The translations under genes were made by a program, and so were the position numbers. The notes below the pieces were generated by a model. That model did no database searches and had not been told where the DNA came from. It worked only from the letters and a program-made list of their open reading frames with translations. A DNA stretch of 8,614 nucleotides from Helicobacteraceae bacterium (GTDB lineage Bacteria > Campylobacterota > Campylobacteria > Campylobacterales > Sulfurimonadaceae), in NCBI GenBank assembly GCA_015488855.1, contig WFMY01000072.1, positions 1 to 8,614 on the forward strand. Reading direction: 5' to 3'. The first letter of the stretch is position 1. Each line of letters starts with the position of its first letter. Positions 1-6,741 of the stretch are shown here, piece after piece.

Positions 1-1009
1 CAAACTCTAAACGCTCACGAAGTTTGTTAGAAGTTACATGTTTACCCTCTTTACCAGCAAGTGGAGAATCATTGACTGCGAAGATAACTGTTAGTGTAGG
101 CTCTTCGATGTGCATTGGGTCAAGTGCTACAGGATTGGCAGGATCTGCAACAGTATCACCAACATCTACAGTTTCCATACCAGCAAATGCTACGATATCT
201 CCAGCCTCTGCTTGGTCAATCTCCATACGGCTAAGACCATGAAAACCGATAAGTTTAGAGATTTTCCCCTTGACCATTTCACCATCGCTTTTTGCCAACA
301 TGATATTGTCACCCTTGTTAACCGTACCATTGAAAATACGGCTAATCCCGATTTTACCAACATAGTTGTCATAATCAAGTGTAAATACTTGTGCTTGAAG
401 TGAGTTAGCAGCATCGCCTTCTGGCTCTGGAATATCGTTGATGATAGCTTCAAAAATACACTCAAGGTTTCCATCAGGATCACTCATATCCATCTTAGCT
501 ATACCATCACGAGCAGCAGCATAGATAATAGGAAAATCTTGTTGGTCATCTGTAGCGTCCATATCTGCAAATAGGTCAAACATCTCATCTACTACACGGT
601 CTGGATCAGCAGAGTCTTTATCTATCTTGTTGATAACAACGATTGGTTTTTTACCAAGAGCTAACATCTTTTTTACAACAAACTTTGTTTGTGGCATAAC
701 ACCCTCATAAGCATCAACAAGCACTAAAACACCATCAACCATCTTAAGAACACGCTCAACCTCTCCACCGAAGTCAGCGTGACCCGGAGTATCGATAATA
801 TTGATTTTATAATCTTTGTAACGAATTGCTGTATTTTTAGATAAAATCGTAATTCCACGCTCTTTTTCTAAATCATTTGAGTCCATTGCTCTTTCATCAT
901 GTGCTTCATGATCACCAAATGTACCAGACTGCTCTAAAAGTCCATCAACGAGTGTAGTTTTACCGTGGTCAACGTGTGCTATAACAGCGATATTTCTAAT
1001 CTTTTGCAT
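1..1009 (-). CDS. typA: Ribosome-associated translational GTPase TypA/BipA, N-terminal part (cut by window edge)
   Basis: A translational GTPase of the EF-G/LepA superfamily. The family acts on ribosomes in ribosome assembly and stress adaptation. I translated 336 codons from the ATG at 1009 to the left edge without a stop. The G domain is complete: P-loop AHVDHGKT (residues 11-18), switch region EKERGITI (48-55), DTPGH (73-77) and NKID (127-130). A domain II beta-barrel follows. The last residues, around SPLAGKEGKHVTS, match the BipA-type domain III entry and not EF-G or LepA. Family members are about 600 residues long, so a little over half is present. An AAGGA Shine-Dalgarno lies 10 nt upstream of the ATG. 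The gene is divergent from cca, and no frameshift or missing motif is visible. Assignment to TypA is very secure. Confidence 0.96.
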   Translation of the reverse strand, partial: MQKIRNIAVIAHVDHGKTTLVDGLLEQSGTFGDHEAHDERAMDSNDLEKERGITILSKNTAIRYKDYKINIIDTPGHADFGGEVERVLKMVDGVLVLVDAYEGVMPQTKFVVKKMLALGKKPIVVINKIDKDSADPDRVVDEMFDLFADMDATDDQQDFPIIYAAARDGIAKMDMSDPDGNLECIFEAIINDIPEPEGDAANSLQAQVFTLDYDNYVGKIGISRIFNGTVNKGDNIMLAKSDGEMVKGKISKLIGFHGLSRMEIDQAEAGDIVAFAGMETVDVGDTVADPANPVALDPMHIEEPTLTVIFAVNDSPLAGKEGKHVTSNKLRERLEF

Positions 1010-1016
1010 GCTAAGT

Positions 1017-1028
1017 GTTTCCTTCGTA
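1017..1028 (-). promoter_or_regulatory. typA ribosome binding site region
   Basis: On the minus strand the sequence GAAGGA ends 10 nt before the ATG at 1009. It matches the 16S anti-Shine-Dalgarno well and supports this start. No other in-frame ATG lies upstream of the P-loop. Confidence 0.6.
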
Positions 1029-1036
1029 GGTTCGTG

Positions 1037-1046
1037 GGAATATTCC
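1037..1046. repeat. 10-bp perfect palindrome in the typA leader
   Basis: GGAATATTCC is perfectly self-complementary and lies between the proposed typA start site and its Shine-Dalgarno. It could be a dimeric regulator site, but a 10-bp palindrome with an AT core can arise by chance. Confidence 0.3.
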
Positions 1047-1062
1047 GACTTAATTTTCGCGA

Positions 1063-1068
1063 ATTATA
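1063..1068 (-). promoter_or_regulatory. Candidate -10 box of the typA promoter
   Basis: A perfect TATAAT hexamer on the minus strand, 54 nt upstream of the typA ATG. It is followed by a GC-rich discriminator containing the palindrome TTCGCGAA (1056-1063). No good -35 hexamer is seen 17 nt upstream, where only AT-rich sequence occurs. Campylobacterota housekeeping promoters often lack a recognisable -35, so this is compatible. Transcription would begin near 1056, giving a leader of about 47 nt that contains the palindrome GGAATATTCC (1037-1046). Confidence 0.45.
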
Positions 1069-1163
1069 CCCAAATAATTATGATATTTTGATTAAATCCT
1101 CTTTAATAGGCATTTATTACAATTATGATACCATTACCATCGCTTATTATATTTTTATTTGAA

Positions 1164-1183
1164 CAATATTTACTTCAATATTG
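1164..1183. repeat. 7-bp inverted repeat upstream of cca
   Basis: The arms CAATATT (1164-1170) and AATATTG (1177-1183) are perfect and separated by 6 nt. They lie in the typA-cca divergent region, 49 nt before the cca ATG. No T-run follows, so it is not a terminator. It could be an operator or a chance dyad in AT-rich DNA. I see no strong cca promoter; TATATT at 1214-1219 is a weak -10 candidate. Confidence 0.25.
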
Positions 1184-1231
1184 GAATAATACAAAGAAAT
1201 TAAGCAAATTCAATATATTCTGGTCTAAAGC

Positions 1232-2467
1232 ATGATCCATAAAAAGTTTGAATATCCAAATAAATTAGAAGAAATATTTGATAAACTTGATGATTTTAAT
1301 CTTAAAGCCATCATAGTTGGTGGTTATGTAAGAGACTTTTTTTTATCAAAAATATCAAAAGATATAGATATAGAAGTCTATGGTTTATCAAAGATAGATG
1401 CACTTATAAATATACTTCAAGAGTTTGGTGAAGTCAATCTTGTTGGCAAAAGCTTTGGAGTTTGTAAGCTTCACTACAAGGGGCTAGATATTGATTTTTC
1501 TATGCCTCGAATCGACAACAAAACTTCCACTGGTCATCGTGGATTTAAAGTCACCACAAAAAAAGAACTTAACTTTACAAGTGCATCTTCAAGAAGAGAT
1601 TTTACCATCAACGCTATGGGCTATGATACTTTAACCAAAAAGATTTTAGATCCCTTTGGTGGATTCCAAGATTTGCACAATAAAATACTCAAGATGGTCG
1701 ATAAAAAAAGCTTTATACAAGACCCCCTAAGAGTGCTTCGTGCCATGGGGATGGTAGCTAGGTTTGAATTAGATGTAGAACAAGATACTCTCAGACTATG
1801 TCGTCAAATGGTAGTCGATAATCTCTTAGATCAACTACCCAAAGAGAGGATATATGAGGAGTTTAAAAAACTTTTTTTAAACACAGACAAACCATCACTA
1901 GGTTTTTACTTTTTAAAAGATATTGATGCGACTCACTTTTTTCCTGAACTTATTTTTGAAGATGCAGTGCTAGAAAAAACTCTCTCCTCTTTAGATTATT
2001 TTATAACTAACAAAAAAGTAGATGCACAAACTAACATCAAACTTTTGTTAGTTTTACTTTGCTATCCACTTGATGAAAAAAAAATAAACTCATTTTTACT
2101 CAAACTTACCAACAAAAAAAAGTTTTCAGATACCATCATCATAATGCAAAAAGATTTAAAAATTTTAAAGAACAATGATAATACTTACAGCCTCAAAAAA
2201 TTAGCAACTACTTCAAAAATAAGTGAACTCTGCCTACTCTTAGATGCACAAGGATTTCACTCAAGAGATATCTACAAAAAAGCTAAAAGACTAAATATAC
2301 TCAGCAATCCAGAACCAATGCTTATCAAAGGAAGAGACTTAATACAACTTGGTCTCAATCCCTCTAAAAAGTTCTCAGAGATACTTGCCTCACTCTATGA
2401 TGCACAACTCAAGAGTGGACTAAAGACCAAAGAAGAAGTTATAAATCTTTACTATCAATCTCTATGA
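1232..2467 (+). CDS. cca: CCA tRNA nucleotidyltransferase / poly(A) polymerase family protein
   Basis: A class II nucleotidyltransferase. The family builds or repairs the 3' CCA end of tRNAs in the cytoplasm; some bacterial relatives add only A, or add poly(A) tails. The 411-residue protein shows, in order: GGYVRD (30-35) with catalytic carboxylates D44 and D46 in DID; RRDFTINAM (121-129); DPFGGFQDL (140-148); and QDPLRVLRA (163-171), the region where CCA enzymes carry the EDxxR nucleotide-selecting motif. Here the first position is Gln, while Asp164 and Arg167 are kept. ERIYEEFKKL follows in the RNA-binding-like part. The C-terminus is lysine-rich, with no HD phosphohydrolase motif seen. An in-frame TAA two codons upstream fixes the start at 1232; the Shine-Dalgarno is weak. 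The 3' end overlaps convergent queF by 29 bp. The family is certain; CCA-adding activity is likely, but A-adding or poly(A) activity cannot be excluded. Confidence 0.88.
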   Translation: MIHKKFEYPNKLEEIFDKLDDFNLKAIIVGGYVRDFFLSKISKDIDIEVYGLSKIDALINILQEFGEVNLVGKSFGVCKLHYKGLDIDFSMPRIDNKTSTGHRGFKVTTKKELNFTSASSRRDFTINAMGYDTLTKKILDPFGGFQDLHNKILKMVDKKSFIQDPLRVLRAMGMVARFELDVEQDTLRLCRQMVVDNLLDQLPKERIYEEFKKLFLNTDKPSLGFYFLKDIDATHFFPELIFEDAVLEKTLSSLDYFITNKKVDAQTNIKLLLVLLCYPLDEKKINSFLLKLTNKKKFSDTIIIMQKDLKILKNNDNTYSLKKLATTSKISELCLLLDAQGFHSRDIYKKAKRLNILSNPEPMLIKGRDLIQLGLNPSKKFSEILASLYDAQLKSGLKTKEEVINLYYQSL

Positions 2468-2816
2468 TAGTATGAACATTGCCACGAGGTTTAAAATCTG
2501 CTATAAGTTTTAGACTCTTTGGTTTGATTTTCTCCCAAATAACATCATAAATCTCATTGGCAGAATTTTCATGCGAGATATGTTTAAACATAAAAGAATT
2601 AATGTAGAGTTTGAGAGCTTTGAGCTCTACTACAAACTCATCTGGAGTATATTCTATATATATAGTCGCAAAGTCTGGATAACCACTTCTAGGGCATAGT
2701 GCCATAAACTCAGGCAGTGTCACCTTGATGAGATAATCTTTTTTATGCTCATTAGGCCATATCTCCAAATCTTTTTCTATATCAAAATCTCTTATCTCTT
2801 TTTCACCGTATTTCAT
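2439..2816 (-). CDS. queF: NADPH-dependent 7-cyano-7-deazaguanine reductase, short (YkvM-type) QueF
   Basis: QueF reduces the nitrile preQ0 to the amine preQ1, which is later inserted into tRNA anticodons in queuosine synthesis. It is a cytosolic T-fold enzyme. Numbered from the upstream ATG at 2822, it shows CPRSGYPDF with nucleophilic Cys43 and Asp50, the QueF signature ELKALKLY (66-73), HISHEN (81-86) with a conserved Glu, and RGNVHTIIE near the C-terminus. At about 125 residues it is the single-domain form. I chose the second ATG (2816) because AGAAGG sits 6 nt before it but directly abuts the ATG at 2822. If 2822 is used, the start overlaps the upstream stop as ATGA. Either way it is coupled to the GGDEF/EAL-like gene. 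The 3' end overlaps cca on the opposite strand. The function is secure; no other queuosine gene is in the window. Confidence 0.95.
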   Translation of the reverse strand: MKYGEKEIRDFDIEKDLEIWPNEHKKDYLIKVTLPEFMALCPRSGYPDFATIYIEYTPDEFVVELKALKLYINSFMFKHISHENSANEIYDVIWEKIKPKSLKLIADFKPRGNVHTIIEIDSKDL

Positions 2817-2818
2817 TT

Positions 2819-4222
2819 TCATCCTTCTAGTTTTTCTAATGGCGCTAGATATTTGCCCTGAATATAGTCTATACCTAAGGAAATGACTTTCTCTTTTTTA
2901 TCTTGGTCTTCTATCATCTTCACCCATGTTTTAACATCTCTATCTTTTGCCATTTTTATAAATCCACCAAGTATAATTTGGTCATCTTCATCAAGTTTTT
3001 TGGTATAGTGTGCACCAAAACGAACTGCATCCACATTTAACTCTCTAAAATATAAAAAGCTCGTATGAGATGCCCCGAGTTTGTCTAAGGCTATGAGTAC
3101 ACCCTCTGCTCGTAAAGTATCAAGTATATCTTTGTATCTATCTATTCTTGAGTAGTATTCTCTCTCATTGAGAATGAACATGATTTTATGTTGAAGATCT
3201 TTATTTTTTTTAAATAACTCTTTAAATTCACTCAAAAATTTATAGTTTCTTATGCTAGTTGGAGAGATATTTAAAGCAAATATCTCTTGGCTTTCTACTG
3301 CAAACTCTTCTATAGTGTTTCTTAATATCATCAGGTCAAAATCTACCATGAGTCTCAGTTTATCCAAGATTTTCATATATGCTTTTGGGTGGAGTTCTTT
3401 CCCACAGGGGGTGATTAACTTTACAAAGTACTCATTCATTACGACTTTATCATCCTCAATGATAGCTTGTTTTTTCATTACAAATGATTTGTTTGCCAAT
3501 GCTTTGATCACAAAACTCTCTAGTTCACTTGGGCTTATCTCTTCGTATTTTGAACTTTGTATCTTATGGTTTCTATTTTGTTTTTGTATCTCAAAAAGAT
3601 TTTCAATAAGATAGTCTAAGTTGTAAGAGTAGGTTGTGTCATTGATAGCACCAGAGATGTTTACCTCTATATCATTGACTTTAAGCTCATCACTCTTAAG
3701 ACACATTAACTCCATAATGGTAGTATATTGTTCTTTAGTACCCTTGAGCCCAACTACAAAATCACCATTTTTAATATGCCCAAAAGGGTAATTAATGATT
3801 TTCTTGCTTTTGAGATATTTTGATATCCATCTACTCACTTCATAAAGAACCTTGTCACCATTTTGGATTCCGTAACGAGTATTTATATCTTCTATATTAT
3901 CACAACTAATGAGGATTAGTGTGTACTCTTTATTAGTGATTATCTCTTTACTAAGATATTCATAAAGATACTCTTTTGTAAAGGCATTAGTCACACTATG
4001 AGTAATCTTTGTCTCAAAACCGTGATAGATAAGATAAAAGATAAAATATATACTAAAAACTAAAACTATGATCGATTCTATATAAAAAGATGCACTTAAG
4101 TTTTCATATGAAGTGATAAGAGTATGAGATATAAGAGCTAGCACAAGCCCAAAAATAGGGATTCCCATCCTAAGAGCTAACTTAAAACGGTACTCTCTCT
4201 CTTTCGTTTTTGGTAAAAGCAT
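2819..4222 (-). CDS. Membrane-anchored protein with degenerate GGDEF and EAL domains
   Basis: A 467-residue protein with two predicted N-terminal membrane helices (about 19-38 and 46-67) and almost no loop between them. A GGDEF-like domain follows (about 96-220), with the active site changed to KNGDF (151-155). An EAL-like domain occupies about 230-467. Aligned by eye with active phosphodiesterases, the EAL signature is gone (around YFVKL, 265-269). N318 survives in NIS, and the first Glu of ExTE is lost (ILNERE, 350-355). DDFG has become DKLG (380-383), AEGVE has become VKMIE (434-438), and Gln455 of QG is kept. Most metal ligands are missing, so neither c-di-GMP synthesis nor hydrolysis is expected; nucleotide binding or protein docking is an inference. 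It lies 18 bp after gyrB in the same reading frame, has no clear Shine-Dalgarno, and runs directly into queF, so it is probably co-transcribed and translationally coupled. Confidence 0.82.
   Translation of the reverse strand: MLLPKTKEREYRFKLALRMGIPIFGLVLALISHTLITSYENLSASFYIESIIVLVFSIYFIFYLIYHGFETKITHSVTNAFTKEYLYEYLSKEIITNKEYTLILISCDNIEDINTRYGIQNGDKVLYEVSRWISKYLKSKKIINYPFGHIKNGDFVVGLKGTKEQYTTIMELMCLKSDELKVNDIEVNISGAINDTTYSYNLDYLIENLFEIQKQNRNHKIQSSKYEEISPSELESFVIKALANKSFVMKKQAIIEDDKVVMNEYFVKLITPCGKELHPKAYMKILDKLRLMVDFDLMILRNTIEEFAVESQEIFALNISPTSIRNYKFLSEFKELFKKNKDLQHKIMFILNEREYYSRIDRYKDILDTLRAEGVLIALDKLGASHTSFLYFRELNVDAVRFGAHYTKKLDEDDQIILGGFIKMAKDRDVKTWVKMIEDQDKKEKVISLGIDYIQGKYLAPLEKLEG
2823..2828 (-). 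promoter_or_regulatory. Shine-Dalgarno that decides the queF start
   Basis: AGAAGG on the minus strand lies inside the final codons of the upstream GGDEF/EAL-like gene. Its spacing is 0 nt to the ATG at 2822 and 6 nt to the ATG at 2816, so ribosome placement favours 2816. Confidence 0.65.
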
Positions 4223-4240
4223 TAGAGAGTTTAGATGCTC

Positions 4241-6550
4241 TTAAACATCTAGGTGTTTTACATCTTTTGCATGCATTTGGATGTAGTTACGGCGTGGTTC
4301 AACCTCATCACCCATGAAAAGAGTAAAAGCATCTGAAGCAACCTCTGCATCTTCGATGCTTACTTGAAGAAGTACACGGTTTTCTGGTGTCATAGTTGTT
4401 TCCCAAAGTTGTTCAGGGTTCATCTCACCAAGACCTTTGTAGCGTTGGATATATGCACCTTTATTTGCAAAATCTATAACACTTTGAAGCACTTCTAAGA
4501 TATCATCTTCAAACTTAATATCCCATTCCTGTATCTTTTTGTAAACAAATGAGGCTTCATTAAAGTGTGGCGCTGCAAAAAGCTCATCATTGATAGCGAG
4601 CTCTTCCATACCACCTTTTGTTTGAACAAAAAGGTGAATACTATCTTCACCTACAGTCTTAGTTAAAATATTGTTACCTGTTTGAGTTAAAAATTTCTCA
4701 ACTTCATCATACATTTTTTCAATACTTAAACCAATAAGATCTGGATTTTCAATAAAATGACGAATAAGATCTACAAGTGCGTATCTACGCTCTAAAGCTA
4801 CAAGTGAGCCACGGTAATGATCAACCATTTTAAAGTAAGAGACAAGATCTTGATGCCCTATAGAGTCAACCTCTAAAGACTCAACTCCATTGTCAATAAG
4901 GAAGTCATTCATCTCTCTATCATCTTTAAAGTAGATCTCTTTTTTACCTTTTTTATAACGGAAAAGTGGTGGTTGCGCTAGATATAAATAGCCTTTTTCA
5001 ACAACATCACGAAAATGTCTAAAGAAGAAAGTAAGGAGTAAAGTTTGGATGTGAGATCCATCAACATCCGCATCGGTCATGATGATGATTTTATGGTAAC
5101 GAAGTTTTTCTTCTTTGTACTCTTCACCGATGCCACAACCCATAGCAGTAATCATGTTCGTAATCTCTTCTGATTTTAAAACCTTCTCTAAACGAGCTTT
5201 TTCGACATTTAAAATCTTACCCTTAAGTGGTAAAATCGCTTGATAGACTCTATCTCGACCTTGTTTCGCTGAACCACCTGCAGAGTCCCCTTCCACGAGA
5301 TAAAGTTCAGAGATAGTTGCATCCTTAGACTGGCAGTCAGCTAACTTACCAGGAAGTGTTCCAACGCTCATCACATCTTTACGACGCGTAAGTTCTCTTG
5401 CTTTTTTTGCAGCTTCACGACCACGAGCAGCGGCAAGAGCTTTTTGTACTATAGCTTTGGCTTCTATAGGGTTTTCTTCAAAATATTTGGAAAGAAGTTC
5501 ATAGGTTTGTTTTTGAACAAGTGGACGAACATAAGTGTTTCCAAGTTTCCCTTTTGTTTGACCCTCAAACTGAGGTTCAGGTACACGAGCAGATACTATG
5601 GCAATAAGACCTTCACGAACATCATCACCAGATATCTTTACATCTTTCTCTTTTGCAGCACCATTTTTAGAGTTGTAGTTAGAGATGACACGAGTAAGAC
5701 CAGCACGGAAACCTGCTTCATGTGTACCACCGTTTGGAGTTCTGATGTTATTTACAAAAGAAGCTAATTTTTCTTCATATGTATCATTGTACATAAGAGC
5801 TACATCAAATTCTATATCTTCGATCTCTGCAGAAAAAGAAAATACTTTTGATACTTCTTGCTTTTTATTCATATCTGCAACATACTGTGCTATACCACCT
5901 TCAAAGTGATAACTCTCTTTTGTTCCCGTTCTTTCATCTTCGTAGATAATTGTGATGAAAGGATTTAGATATGCTAACTCTTTAAAACGGCGAGCTAAAT
6001 ACTCATACTCAAAAGTTGTAATTTCAGTAAATATAGACGCATCTGGTGAAAACTCAATAGTAGTACCATGCTTACGAGTCTTACCTGTGATAGCTAAAGC
6101 TTCTTGAGGAATACCCTCTTTAAAGTCTTGCTCAAATATCTCACCCTCACGGTAAATAGTCATTTTTAAGTCTGAAGAAAGTGCATTTACAACAGAAACA
6201 CCAACTCCATGAAGTCCACCAGATACTTTATATGTATCTTTATCGAACTTACCACCAGCATGAAGTACAGTAAGAACAACAGTAGCAGCTGACATTCCCT
6301 CAGTTGGATGCATACCAGTAGGGATACCACGACCGTTATCACTCACTCTACAAGTACCCTCTTTTGTAAGAGTTACCTTGATAGTATCACAGTGTCCAGC
6401 CATAGCCTCATCAATAGAATTGTCTATCACTTCATATACTAAGTGGTGTAATCCACGATGACCTGTATCACCGATGTACATCCCTGGTCTTTTTCTAACA
6501 GCTTCAAGTCCCTTAAGGACTTTAATATTACTAGCGCCGTAATTTTCCAT
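4241..6550 (-). CDS. gyrB: DNA gyrase subunit B
   Basis: The ATPase and TOPRIM subunit of gyrase, which with GyrA introduces negative supercoils. The 769 residues show a GHKL ATPase domain with Glu40 and Asn44 in YEVIDNSIDE, Asp71 in DNGRG, and GGLHGVG (111-117). A transducer domain follows, with the ATP-contacting QTKGKLG (331-337). The TOPRIM domain has catalytic Glu420 in LVEGDSAGG and DADVD (493-497). The C-terminal GyrB tail carries QRYKGLGEMNPEQLW (702-716). The short length means the TOPRIM insert of the long E. coli form is absent. Asp422 and Lys443 (quinolone region) and Arg134 (aminocoumarin region) are the sensitive-type residues. GUGGAG 7 nt upstream supports the start. It is separated from dnaN by a 191-bp dyad-rich gap and leads an apparent operon with the GGDEF/EAL-like gene and queF. 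GyrB is preferred over ParE from the locus and sequence style. Confidence 0.98.
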   Translation of the reverse strand: MENYGASNIKVLKGLEAVRKRPGMYIGDTGHRGLHHLVYEVIDNSIDEAMAGHCDTIKVTLTKEGTCRVSDNGRGIPTGMHPTEGMSAATVVLTVLHAGGKFDKDTYKVSGGLHGVGVSVVNALSSDLKMTIYREGEIFEQDFKEGIPQEALAITGKTRKHGTTIEFSPDASIFTEITTFEYEYLARRFKELAYLNPFITIIYEDERTGTKESYHFEGGIAQYVADMNKKQEVSKVFSFSAEIEDIEFDVALMYNDTYEEKLASFVNNIRTPNGGTHEAGFRAGLTRVISNYNSKNGAAKEKDVKISGDDVREGLIAIVSARVPEPQFEGQTKGKLGNTYVRPLVQKQTYELLSKYFEENPIEAKAIVQKALAAARGREAAKKARELTRRKDVMSVGTLPGKLADCQSKDATISELYLVEGDSAGGSAKQGRDRVYQAILPLKGKILNVEKARLEKVLKSEEITNMITAMGCGIGEEYKEEKLRYHKIIIMTDADVDGSHIQTLLLTFFFRHFRDVVEKGYLYLAQPPLFRYKKGKKEIYFKDDREMNDFLIDNGVESLEVDSIGHQDLVSYFKMVDHYRGSLVALERRYALVDLIRHFIENPDLIGLSIEKMYDEVEKFLTQTGNNILTKTVGEDSIHLFVQTKGGMEELAINDELFAAPHFNEASFVYKKIQEWDIKFEDDILEVLQSVIDFANKGAYIQRYKGLGEMNPEQLWETTMTPENRVLLQVSIEDAEVASDAFTLFMGDEVEPRRNYIQMHAKDVKHLDV

Positions 6551-6557
6551 TAAATAT

Positions 6558-6563
6558 CTCCAC
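6558..6563 (-). promoter_or_regulatory. gyrB ribosome binding site
   Basis: GTGGAG on the minus strand, 7 nt before the ATG at 6550. This is the expected spacing, so the start is well supported. Confidence 0.7.
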
Positions 6564-6567
6564 TTTT

Positions 6568-6581
6568 TGCCATGCTTGGCA
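6568..6581. repeat. Small hairpin just upstream of the gyrB Shine-Dalgarno
   Basis: The arms TGCCA and TGGCA flank a 4-nt loop, 5 nt from the gyrB Shine-Dalgarno. In the gyrB mRNA leader it could form a small stem that influences ribosome access. The stem is short and may be coincidental. Confidence 0.3.
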
Positions 6582-6661
6582 TTATTGAAGACATTTTAGC
6601 TAAATTTTTCTAAAAGTTTGATTTATGAGAGATGGTTTTGTTTGAATATCTGTTACTCCAC

Positions 6662-6688
6662 AACTAAAGCATTTTATATCCTTTAGTT
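6662..6688. repeat. 8-bp inverted repeat in the dnaN-gyrB gap
   Basis: The perfect arms AACTAAAG (6662-6669) and CTTTAGTT (6681-6688) enclose 11 nt. In the direction of dnaN/gyrB transcription no U-run follows, so a classical terminator is unlikely. It lies downstream of the proposed gyrB promoter, so it would be transcribed as part of the leader. Confidence 0.4.
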
Positions 6689-6699
6689 TTAATCTATAT

Positions 6700-6727
6700 G
6701 CATTATAACTTATATTCACTATAATGC
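6700..6727. repeat. 8-bp inverted repeat overlapping the putative gyrB promoter
   Basis: The arms GCATTATA (6700-6707) and TATAATGC (6720-6727) are perfect and separated by 12 nt. Centre-to-centre spacing of 20 bp is about two helical turns, which suits a dimeric protein bound to one face of the DNA. Chance occurrence in AT-rich sequence remains possible. Confidence 0.4.
6702..6707 (-). promoter_or_regulatory. Candidate -10 box for gyrB transcription
   Basis: A perfect TATAAT on the minus strand, 35 nt downstream of the dnaN stop codon and about 150 nt before the gyrB ATG. No recognisable -35 is present. The hexamer forms part of one arm of the dyad at 6700-6727, so a regulator or cruciform at the dyad would directly affect it. 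A weaker alternative -10, TAAAAT, lies at 6593-6598, nearer gyrB. Confidence 0.4.
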
Positions 6728-6741
6728 TTATTGATATATAT

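Noticed and set aside
110..483. Open frames on both strands overlapping typA
   Set aside because: Both are shadows of the typA frame, which carries all GTPase motifs without interruption.
965..1162. Plus-strand 65-codon frame from the typA start into the intergenic region
   Set aside because: It starts inside typA antisense, has no recognisable motif, and ends in AT-rich spacer. It is better explained as chance.
3252..3614. Plus-strand open frame of 120 codons opposite the GGDEF/EAL-like gene
   Set aside because: It is antisense to a gene with clear family features, and no ribosome binding site or motif supports it.
5444..5909. Plus-strand open frames opposite gyrB
   Set aside because: They are antisense to the transducer domain of gyrB, with no domain and no translation signals.
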